DNA of 8,924 nucleotides, taken from positions 1-8,924 of the forward strand of contig DGOE01000013.1 in the NCBI GenBank assembly GCA_002389295.1. The letters run 5' to 3'. This document shows, one piece after another, positions 1 to 5,804 of this stretch. The stretch is from Flavobacteriales bacterium UBA4474. GTDB lineage: Bacteria > Bacteroidota > Bacteroidia > Flavobacteriales_D > Sanyastnellaceae. The notes under the pieces were generated by a model that saw only the letters and a list, made by a program, of their open reading frames with translations, had not been told where the DNA came from and did not search any database. A program made the position numbers and the translations under genes. How positions within the stretch are numbered: the first letter of the stretch is position 1; each line of letters opens with the position of its first letter.

Positions 1-78
1 TTGACCGACGCACAACTCGACGCCATGTGGGAGGTCAAAACCCGCATGCCCAAGGAGTTCTTGCGGGTGGTAAAATGA
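1..78 (+). CDS. C-terminal end of an unidentified protein (partial, 5' end outside window)
   Basis: Frame 1 is open from the window edge to a TGA at 76-78 and gives 25 residues ending in MPKEFLRVVK. The fragment is charged and probably helical, with no signal or membrane segment. I do not recognise the family. It is treated as a real gene end because the stop is followed at once by a terminator-like hairpin and then by DNA with no convincing gene. The fragment is too short to assign a function, and the reading could be fortuitous. Confidence 0.55.
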   Translation: MTDAQLDAMWEVKTRMPKEFLRVVK

Positions 79-106
79 GAAACGCCCCGACGTTTCGGGG
101 CGCTTC
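79..106 (+). terminator. Hairpin after the first gene, probable transcription terminator
   Basis: A perfect 8-bp GC-rich stem (83-90 with 95-102) closes the four-base loop CGTT. Three further pairs (79-81 with 104-106) extend it past one mismatch. It begins directly after the stop codon at 76-78. The 3' side is only weakly T-rich (TTCAACCTT), so it is an imperfect intrinsic terminator. Position and stem strength favour this role. Confidence 0.6.
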
Positions 107-110
107 AACC

Positions 111-175
111 TTAACCAAATCTGTGCCGGTCTCTGCCGACACTCTGAACCAAATTGTCGCTGCTTTCAGCTGACA
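111..175. repeat. Two imperfect 31-nt direct repeats, 34-nt period
   Basis: The units 111-141 and 145-175 share AACCAAAT near the start and GACA at the end. By hand alignment 21 of 31 positions agree. They lie in the spacer between the hairpin and the thiolase start. They could be remnants of a duplicated regulatory element or chance similarity. No known operator was recognised. Confidence 0.25.
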
Positions 176-301
176 CAAGAAGTTCAACTACCGTGCCAAA
201 AGCGTTCAGGCGATGAACTGGAGCCCCCAAAATCCTCCCAATGAATGTCAATTCGAAGGCGGGATTCACTTGGTATCTTCGCGCCACGTCAATTATCTGA
301 A

Positions 302-1483
302 ATGAGCAGAGCCGTTGTAATCGTATCCGCACGCCGCACCCCGATGGGGTCTTTTCTCGGCGCCTTGTCATCTGTGCCCGCCCCACAACTGGGAGCCGCA
401 GCCATCACCGCCGCCATTGATTCCGCGGGACTCTCAGCCCCAGACATCCAAGAAGTCTTCATGGGCAATGTCCTCTCCGCAGGGATGGGGCAGGCCCCTG
501 CCAGACAAGCGGCCATGGCCGCAGGCATCCCCGACACCGTGCCCTGCACCACCGTCAACAAGGTGTGCTCTTCGGGAATGAAGGCCATCCACTTGGCCGC
601 CAACGCCATTGCACTGGGCGAAGTGGACATCGCCGTGGCCGGAGGCATGGAGAACATGTCGCGCACACCGCATTACATACAAGGCCGACAAGGTGTCAAG
701 CTGGGCAACCTCAAAGCCACCGACGGCATGGTCCTCGACGGCCTCACCGATGTGTTCAACAATCAGCACATGGGCGTGTGTGCTGAATTGTGCGCCCGAG
801 AAAACTCAGTCTCCCGCGAGGAGCAGGACGCCTTTGCCATTGAGAGCTACCGGCGCTCTGCTGCAGCTTGGGATGCAGGGGCTTTTGACGATGAAGTCGC
901 GCCCGTGGCCGTGCCCCAGCGCAAGGGGGACCCTGTGATGGTCTCTGAGGACGAAGAGTTCCGCAATGTCAAAATTGAGAAAATCCCACAGCTGCGTCCC
1001 GTATTCGAAAAAGACGGCACCGTCACTGCGGCCAATGCCAGCACCCTCAACGACGGCGCCTCCGCTTTGGTGTTGATGGCCGAGGAAATCGCTCAAGCAA
1101 GAGGCATTCAGCCGTTGGCCCGCATTTTGGCCAATGCCGATGCAGCGCACGCCCCCGAACGGTTCACGACCGCCCCTGCCAAGGCAGTGCCAATGGCGCT
1201 CGAGCGCGCCGGTTTGCGGATGGACCAAATGGAATTGATCGAGCTCAACGAGGCCTTCGCTGTAGTGGGGCTGGCCAACATCAAGCTCATGGGACTCGAT
1301 GCTGAGAAGGTCAATGTCAACGGTGGCGCAGTATCGCTGGGGCACCCGCTGGGCTCTTCCGGCAGCCGCATTGTCGTCACGCTGCTGCATGCCCTTCAAC
1401 GCCACGGTAAGCGACTCGGCGTAGCCGGCATCTGCAACGGTGGGGGTGGGGCCAGTGCCATGGTCATTGAGCGCATCAACTGA
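302..1483 (+). CDS. Acetyl-CoA C-acetyltransferase (T2-type thiolase)
   Basis: This thiolase condenses two acetyl-CoA to acetoacetyl-CoA or performs the reverse cleavage, in the cytosol. The protein has 393 residues, the usual length. It has the nucleophile Cys89 in NKVCSSGMKA, NEAFA near residue 316, His348 in SLGHPLG and Cys378 in CNGGGGASAM. From memory, these numbers match the Zoogloea biosynthetic thiolase residue for residue. Phrases such as DGLTDV, TAANASTLNDGA and NVNGGAVSLGHP resemble mitochondrial ACAT1 (T2) and AtoB/PhaA more than FadA, so acetoacetyl-CoA metabolism is favoured. The exact chain-length preference is not certain. I start at ATG 302 (MSRAVVIVSARRTP), where homology begins. 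An in-frame ATG at 245 would add 19 unrelated residues. There is no Shine-Dalgarno sequence; TATCTGAA directly precedes the ATG. The stop abuts the next start with no gap. Confidence 0.93.
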   Translation: MSRAVVIVSARRTPMGSFLGALSSVPAPQLGAAAITAAIDSAGLSAPDIQEVFMGNVLSAGMGQAPARQAAMAAGIPDTVPCTTVNKVCSSGMKAIHLAANAIALGEVDIAVAGGMENMSRTPHYIQGRQGVKLGNLKATDGMVLDGLTDVFNNQHMGVCAELCARENSVSREEQDAFAIESYRRSAAAWDAGAFDDEVAPVAVPQRKGDPVMVSEDEEFRNVKIEKIPQLRPVFEKDGTVTAANASTLNDGASALVLMAEEIAQARGIQPLARILANADAAHAPERFTTAPAKAVPMALERAGLRMDQMELIELNEAFAVVGLANIKLMGLDAEKVNVNGGAVSLGHPLGSSGSRIVVTLLHALQRHGKRLGVAGICNGGGGASAMVIERIN

Positions 1484-2233
1484 ATGGACTTTCAGCCAGG
1501 CATCATTCGTGTTCCGCTGGCCCCAGTCCGGGCCAAAGCCGATGACCGCGCTGAAATGGTCACCCAAGGCTTGTTTGGAGAAGCGGTCCAATGGCGTGCC
1601 ATGGACGGTGCGCCGGGTTGGGCCGAAGTGCAATTGCTGCAAGACGGCTACAAAGGGTACACCGACATCAAGCTCATCGCCCATGATGCGGATGCCCTCG
1701 CGGCCTTCAACCGTGGAGCGGACGTGCTGTCCAAACCGCTGACCACCTTGGAATGGGAGGGAAGGCCACACCACCTCCCCGCTGGATCTCGGGTGCCCCA
1801 GGGCATCCTTGAGCATGTGCCTGAAACATTCGAGGCCCCTGTTGACGCTGCTGCCCGCTTTATCGGGGCGCCCTACTTGTGGGGAGGCAAGAGTGTGCTG
1901 GGCATAGACTGCAGTGGGCTCACCCAGTTGTCCGGCGCGCTGTGCGGCATTCAATGGCCCCGAGATGCCAGCCAACAATGGGCCGCCTTGTCTGCTTCAC
2001 GCACCACGTTCGCTGCGCTCGCCCATGGCGACCTGGTCTTCTTTCACAAGGAAAACCCTGAACAGGTGACCCATGTGGGCTTCGTTTGGATGGACACCAA
2101 CGCCGACCCAAGGGTGCTTCACGCTTCTGGCGAAGTCCGTTTGGATGCACTTCGCCCTGACGGCATCTACAGGGATGACGTCCGCTCGCACAAGTGGACA
2201 GGCGCGGCGCGGTACACCGTCAACGCTGGATGA
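1484..2233 (+). CDS. NlpC/P60 (C40) cysteine peptidase, YkfC-like, cytosolic
   Basis: This is a predicted gamma-D-glutamyl-diaminopimelate type endopeptidase that trims cell-wall peptides. It has 249 residues. The first ~110 residues look like degenerate bacterial SH3 repeats. The NlpC/P60 domain (about 118-247) has the nucleophile Cys143 in GIDCSGLTQ, His197 in THVGF and a third polar residue, His213, in VLHASG. Tyr131 lies 12 residues before the cysteine, and Asp142/Ser144 flank it. From memory, this spacing matches the L-Ala-binding pocket of Bacillus YkfC, which favours free muropeptide recycling over wall hydrolysis. There is no signal peptide or lipobox, in agreement with a cytosolic site. 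The ATG follows the thiolase stop directly, so the two are probably co-translated. Its last 14 nt overlap the end of the convergent minus-strand gene. Confidence 0.85.
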   Translation: MDFQPGIIRVPLAPVRAKADDRAEMVTQGLFGEAVQWRAMDGAPGWAEVQLLQDGYKGYTDIKLIAHDADALAAFNRGADVLSKPLTTLEWEGRPHHLPAGSRVPQGILEHVPETFEAPVDAAARFIGAPYLWGGKSVLGIDCSGLTQLSGALCGIQWPRDASQQWAALSASRTTFAALAHGDLVFFHKENPEQVTHVGFVWMDTNADPRVLHASGEVRLDALRPDGIYRDDVRSHKWTGAARYTVNAG

Positions 2234-3752
2234 CCACGCGCTCCGTACCTTGTGCAGTGCGCAGGAAGTACACCCCCTCAGAGAGGTCTTCCAGGAGGAT
2301 CCTGTCATTGCCCGAGTGAAACACCCCTTCTGACATCACGCGGCCACCCAAGTCGGCCAATGCCCATGGCGTCCCCACAAATTCAGGGTGCACCAACACC
2401 TGCACTTTGGAAGACGCAGGGTTGGGGTGGACCCGGACACCAGGCGCCCTGCGTTCCATCGGCTCAACGCTGGACAGGAGTGGGGTTTCCAATGAAATGT
2501 CCTCGTCGCCATCGGCATACAGCACATAGTCGAAGAACACGAAAAACATCTCGTCTTCCGTGTGGTCACCGTACTGCACCATCGCGGGCGGATCACTGGG
2601 ATTGAAGGGGTTGTTCGCCGTATTGTCGTAGGTGGCAATGCCGTGCAGCGTGTAGCCCGCCGGCACCTTCGTCATGTAGGGGAAGGTGAAAAAACCTTGC
2701 CAGTTGAAGTCCCAAGCCGGTATCGAAATCAGTGGAATCGTATCCAGGTCGCCAGGCCCGGTGGCAAACACCTCCCAGGAGACACCCACAAGGTGGCAAT
2801 GCGGCACAATGCTGATGAAACTCAAGTCCACGGGGATGTTGTACTCTCCGTGGAAGGTCTTGACCTGGTTGGCCGGGATGAAAAACGGCTCGCCCAACGT
2901 CCAAGGCCCCATGATGCCTGTGGTGACTTCCCTTTCTATGGGGCTGTCTGTCAAGAACACATTGACCTCGGTCTGGTCCACGCCTTCAACCGATGTGGGA
3001 CCATAGTGCATCTGAATGAGCAGGTCGCTGTTGGCGGGAATCACCCGTCCGATGCCTTCGGGGTACACCACCGTTTGGGTGCCAGGCACCCAGCCGCCAA
3101 AGAAGTTTTCGTAAGCCTCAAATCCGAAGTCCCCAAAGCTCTCGTACCCCGGTGCGGGGTCCTGGCTGTCCAAGAACTGGGCCGTGCCCTCAATGTCCAC
3201 CCCGAGGATGGCGTGGTGGGCAATGGCCCCATTTCCTGGACGCACCTCCAAAGCGCGGACATGGATGTCTTCGTCTGAGCCTGTAGGCATCACAAACACC
3301 TGGTATTGGTCTGACATGTTGCCGGCATGCGTAAAGGGCTCAGGCATGCTGAATACCAGGTCTGGTTCTCCAATTTGGCTGCCCTCCGGGAATGATGGAA
3401 GGCCGGGGTTGTCATCGGGGTTGCCCTCGGGCATATCGGCATCCACCCATGCGCTGATGGTCTCTACTTCTTCGGCCGTCAAGACGCGCTCACCCACAAA
3501 GTGGCTGTAGTCCGCATCTGGCGTCCAGGGGGGCATGTAGCCAATGGAAGTCACGTATTCAATGAAATTGCCATAGGCCGCCACCTCGTCATATGTCGTA
3601 AACGGCATGGGGCCGATTTCTCCCGCGCGGTGGCATTCCGCGCAGGCGTTGTGTATGATCGGCGCTATGTCCGCGTGATAGGTCACTTGCGCATGAACAC
3701 TACCGGTGACGGCCAACGCGAAAAGGAGGTAAACAGCAAAGTGTTTGATCAT
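2220..3752 (-). CDS. Secreted cytochrome c / copper type II monooxygenase-like protein with T9SS sorting domain (paralogue B)
   Basis: The protein has 510 residues from ATG 3752. The order is: signal peptide (about 1-21, cleavage near SVHA-Q); cytochrome c-like domain with CAECH (Cys37, Cys40, His41) and a likely axial Met73 in YMPPW; a PHM/DBM-like two-domain core (about 125-412); and a T9SS type A tail (about 437-510, VHPNP and LSEGVYFLR). The copper-ligand pattern is complete: His179-His180 and His249 (QMHYG) for the first site, and His318, His320 (PHCH) and Met402 (EDEMFF) for the second. Known family members hydroxylate with ascorbate as electron donor. Here the heme could donate electrons (inference); the substrate is unknown. 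An ATG 30 nt upstream (MMRTRIYFYP) was rejected because it breaks the signal peptide and overlaps a hairpin. It is the last gene of a minus-strand cluster and a tandem paralogue of the gene at 4276-5730. Confidence 0.85.
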   Translation of the reverse strand: MIKHFAVYLLFALAVTGSVHAQVTYHADIAPIIHNACAECHRAGEIGPMPFTTYDEVAAYGNFIEYVTSIGYMPPWTPDADYSHFVGERVLTAEEVETISAWVDADMPEGNPDDNPGLPSFPEGSQIGEPDLVFSMPEPFTHAGNMSDQYQVFVMPTGSDEDIHVRALEVRPGNGAIAHHAILGVDIEGTAQFLDSQDPAPGYESFGDFGFEAYENFFGGWVPGTQTVVYPEGIGRVIPANSDLLIQMHYGPTSVEGVDQTEVNVFLTDSPIEREVTTGIMGPWTLGEPFFIPANQVKTFHGEYNIPVDLSFISIVPHCHLVGVSWEVFATGPGDLDTIPLISIPAWDFNWQGFFTFPYMTKVPAGYTLHGIATYDNTANNPFNPSDPPAMVQYGDHTEDEMFFVFFDYVLYADGDEDISLETPLLSSVEPMERRAPGVRVHPNPASSKVQVLVHPEFVGTPWALADLGGRVMSEGVFHSGNDRILLEDLSEGVYFLRTAQGTERVVIQR

Positions 3753-3756
3753 GGGA

Positions 3757-3779
3757 TAAAAATAAATGCGGGTCCGCAT
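3757..3779 (-). terminator. Short hairpin plus T-rich stretch between redoxin and paralogue B (possible attenuator)
   Basis: On the minus strand ATGCG (3779-3775) pairs with CGCAT (3770-3766) across a GACC loop, followed by TTATTTTTA. It lies in the 42-nt gap between the redoxin stop and the start of paralogue B. The stem is only 5-6 bp, so it would be a weak terminator at best. It could reduce read-through into B. The same T-rich run ends 4 nt before B's ATG and may instead serve as a start-site element or -7 promoter box. Confidence 0.4.
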
Positions 3780-3794
3780 CAAATTCCTGTGCGC

Positions 3795-4274
3795 TCAATC
3801 TGTTTTCAAGGGCACCGCCATGCCTTCGATCGGACACCCTACGGCATCCGTTCGCGGCAAGGTCACCGGCTGTCCCTGCGTGATTTCAAGCAGTGCATCG
3901 CGCAGGTCGCGGTGACGCGTCTTGTTCTTTCTTCTTCCTGGAGCGAAATACCGGTCGTTGATCCGGCCTTGGTACAGCACGCTGTCTTGGGCATCCAGCA
4001 CAAACACTTCCGGTGTCCAGTGGGCTCCGAGCTGCTGGGCCCACTGTGCCGTGTCCTGCTGAAACGCCATGTTCAGCCCATAGGCTGTCTTGAACGCTGC
4101 CATTTGATCCGGACGGGTAGAGGCATTGGGAAAGAGCCCAACGAATTCGACAGGGGCATCGGCAAATTCCTCTTCCAGCATGCGCAGGTCATAGGTCATG
4201 TTCTGACAAATGGGACAGAGCGGCGCCAAGAAAATCAGCACGCGAAAAGCAGCATGGGGCAGGTGGGGGCGCAT
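3795..4274 (-). CDS. Redoxin (thioredoxin-fold, AhpC/TSA-like), short form
   Basis: The protein has 159 residues from ATG 4274. The first strand RVLIFLAP leads into CPIC (Cys20, Cys23), a thioredoxin-like redox motif. WTPEVFVLD supplies the cis-proline (Pro88). YQGRINDRYF (101-110) and the C-terminal PRTDAVGCPIE (Cys147) are typical of redoxins found beside or fused to cytochrome c / copper monooxygenase proteins (recollection of the family). It probably passes electrons or handles disulfides or peroxide; the partner is unknown. The start comes 1 nt after the stop of paralogue A (TAA-G-ATG), which indicates translational coupling. No signal peptide is visible, and only about 10 residues precede the first strand, which is odd beside two exported proteins. 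An in-frame upstream ATG (4382) would read through the dockerin region of A in another frame and looks spurious. Confidence 0.8.
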   Translation of the reverse strand: MRPHLPHAAFRVLIFLAPLCPICQNMTYDLRMLEEEFADAPVEFVGLFPNASTRPDQMAAFKTAYGLNMAFQQDTAQWAQQLGAHWTPEVFVLDAQDSVLYQGRINDRYFAPGRRKNKTRHRDLRDALLEITQGQPVTLPRTDAVGCPIEGMAVPLKTD

Positions 4275-4275
4275 C

Positions 4276-5730
4276 TTATTCAGGGCAGTTTTCACCGAAG
4301 GTCCCGAGCAAGGCCAGCACATCCGACACGGTGATGGCACCGTCACCGTCCACGTCTGCCGAACAGTCCTGCAGGCAACCAAAATCGGCCAGCACCACCA
4401 GTACGTCGTTTACACCGATGATGCCATCGCCGGACACATCCCCCGGGCAATCCAATGCCGCCGGGCCGAGCGCCACGTCCTCGTCACCCTCTTGGTAAGG
4501 CACGAGGTCCATGAAGATAAAAAACATCTCATCCTCAGTGCCTTCTCCAAAAGACACCCACTGCGGCGGGTCGTTGGGGTTGAACGGATTGTTGGCGGTG
4601 TTGTCGTAAGTCGCCTCCCCGTGCAGGGTATAGCCCTGCGGAATCTTGGTCAAATGAGGAAAGGTGAAAAAGCCCTGCCAATTGAAGTCCCAAGAGGGGA
4701 TGGAAATCAGCGGGATCGTGTCCTGGTTGTTGGGAGAGGTGGCATACACAAGCCACGACGCCCCGATCAAATGGCAATGCGGTGCGATGTTGATCAGGCT
4801 CACATCTTGGTTCACAGGCAACGTGCCGTGGAAGGAAGACACCTGATTGGGCGGCAAAATGAAAGGGGCATCCAAATGCTGTGGCCCCATGATGGCCGTG
4901 ATGACCTCACGTTCAATGGGCACTTCCGAAAAGAAGACGTTGACTTCGCTCAAGTCAGACTCCTCAATGGGAGAAGGACCGTAATGCATCTGCAGCAAGA
5001 CATCGGCACCTTGGGGAATGACACGGCCAATGCCCGGCGGGTAGGCTACGGCAAGCGCCCCAGGGACCCAAGCACCGAAAAAGGAACTTTCAGCGCTGAA
5101 TCCAAAGCCGCCAAAACTCTCGTATCCCGGCTCCGGATCTTCGGCATCCAGATCAGCCGCAGTGCCCGAGATGTCCAAGCCCAGGATCGCGTGGTGCGCC
5201 ACGTTGCCGTTGCCCGGTTGCACCTCAAGGGCACGGATGGAAACATCGCCATCAAAATCCGTGGGCAACACAAACACCTGGTATTGATCGGTCATGTCTC
5301 CACCGTGGACATACGCCTCGCCCATGGCCAGGACCTGATCAGGCGTCCCGATTTGACTGCCCGAGGGGAAATCAGGGAGTCCGGGATTGTCCGACGGGTC
5401 GCCTTCGGGCTTGCCGGCATCAACCCAGGCGCTCAAGGTCTCCAGCTCATCCGCGGTCAGCACCTTTTCCCCCACAAAATGGCTGTAGTCGGCGTCGGGC
5501 GACCATGGCGGCATATAACCAATGGAGGTCACGTATTCGATGAACTCCCCATAAGCCGCCACCTCTGCGTAGGTCGTAAACGGCATGGGGCCGATTTCAC
5601 CCTCGCGGTGGCAAGAGCTGCAAGCATTGAAGATAATTGGCGCGACATCCGCGTGATACGTAACGCTTTGGCCCATCCCCGGCAACGAGGAGAACATCAG
5701 GAGCATCAAAAAAGACCGCGTGATTGGCAT
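4276..5730 (-). CDS. Secreted cytochrome c / copper type II monooxygenase-like protein with dockerin-like tail (paralogue A)
   Basis: The protein has 484 residues. A signal peptide covers about 1-20 (FLMLLMFSSLPGMGQ). The cytochrome c-like domain has CSSCH (Cys37, Cys40, His41) and Met73 in YMPPW. The PHM/DBM-like core carries all six expected copper-ligand positions: His179, His180, His249, His318, His320 and Met402. These are the same residue numbers as in paralogue B, with no net indel over about 390 residues. The C-terminus (about 428-484) is different: two dockerin/EF-hand-like repeats, DVSGDGIIGVNDVL and DVDGDGAITVSDVL, with paired cysteines, likely calcium-binding and possibly a surface-anchoring or secretion module. 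No T9SS type A motif is seen. This is the first gene of the minus-strand cluster and is followed 1 nt later by the redoxin. Oxygenase activity is inferred from ligands; the substrate is unknown. Confidence 0.85.
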   Translation of the reverse strand: MPITRSFLMLLMFSSLPGMGQSVTYHADVAPIIFNACSSCHREGEIGPMPFTTYAEVAAYGEFIEYVTSIGYMPPWSPDADYSHFVGEKVLTADELETLSAWVDAGKPEGDPSDNPGLPDFPSGSQIGTPDQVLAMGEAYVHGGDMTDQYQVFVLPTDFDGDVSIRALEVQPGNGNVAHHAILGLDISGTAADLDAEDPEPGYESFGGFGFSAESSFFGAWVPGALAVAYPPGIGRVIPQGADVLLQMHYGPSPIEESDLSEVNVFFSEVPIEREVITAIMGPQHLDAPFILPPNQVSSFHGTLPVNQDVSLINIAPHCHLIGASWLVYATSPNNQDTIPLISIPSWDFNWQGFFTFPHLTKIPQGYTLHGEATYDNTANNPFNPNDPPQWVSFGEGTEDEMFFIFMDLVPYQEGDEDVALGPAALDCPGDVSGDGIIGVNDVLVVLADFGCLQDCSADVDGDGAITVSDVLALLGTFGENCPE

Positions 5731-5804
5731 ACCCTAAAGATAACGGAGCGGGATGCAAGCCGTTTAACGCCGGTCCAATGATGGCGTGTGGTACATTGGG
5801 CGAT
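5731..5804. promoter_or_regulatory. Divergent intergenic region between paralogue A and the symporter
   Basis: This 74-nt spacer must carry the starts of both divergent clusters. On the minus strand TATCTTTA (5742-5735) sits 4 nt before the ATG of paralogue A. It resembles the Bacteroidota -7 box TAnnTTTG with one mismatch, or an A/U-rich translation-start element. No clear -33 TTTG partner was found at standard spacing. No good box was seen for the symporter side. Confidence 0.4.

Larger units (their letters stand above)
2500..5730 (-). repeat. Tandem gene duplication (cores of paralogues A and B) interrupted by the redoxin gene
   Basis: The cores at about 2517-3690 and 4492-5668 encode collinear proteins. 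Over residues 23-100, 66 of 78 positions are identical by hand count, and the register is unbroken to about residue 412. DNA similarity is also visible; for example AAACGGCATGGGGCCGATTT occurs at 3600-3619 and 5578-5597. Similarity stops before the C-terminal tails. The copies are diverged at silent sites, so this is an old duplication and not an assembly artefact. Confidence 0.85.

Noticed and set aside
245..301. Upstream ATG that would extend the thiolase by 19 residues
   Set aside because: The extra residues are not thiolase-like, and family alignment begins at MSRAVVIVSARRTP; positions of Cys89, His348 and Cys378 fit the later start.
111..386. 91-codon minus-strand frame in the spacer before the thiolase
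   Set aside because: It runs into the conserved thiolase N-terminus, resembles no family I know, and has no clear start context. A small real gene cannot be fully excluded.
806..1978. 390-codon minus-strand open frame opposite the thiolase and peptidase genes
   Set aside because: It lies antisense to two well-supported genes, its translation is rich in H/G/R/Q with no recognisable domain, and long antisense frames are expected with this GC-rich codon use.
4275..4382. 36-residue N-terminal extension of the redoxin from ATG 4382
   Set aside because: It would overlap the dockerin-like repeats of paralogue A in another frame; the residues are cysteine/proline-rich noise without a signal peptide, while ATG 4274 gives tight coupling.
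2220..5730. Tandem copies as an assembly or sequencing artefact
   Set aside because: The copies differ at many silent and replacement sites, have unrelated C-terminal tails, and are separated by an intact unique gene.
4210..5781. 523-codon plus-strand open frame covering all of paralogue A
   Set aside because: It is the exact antisense shadow of a gene with clear signal peptide, heme and copper motifs. Similar shadow frames occur opposite paralogue B (2562-3278, 3501-4334), as expected from similar codon use.
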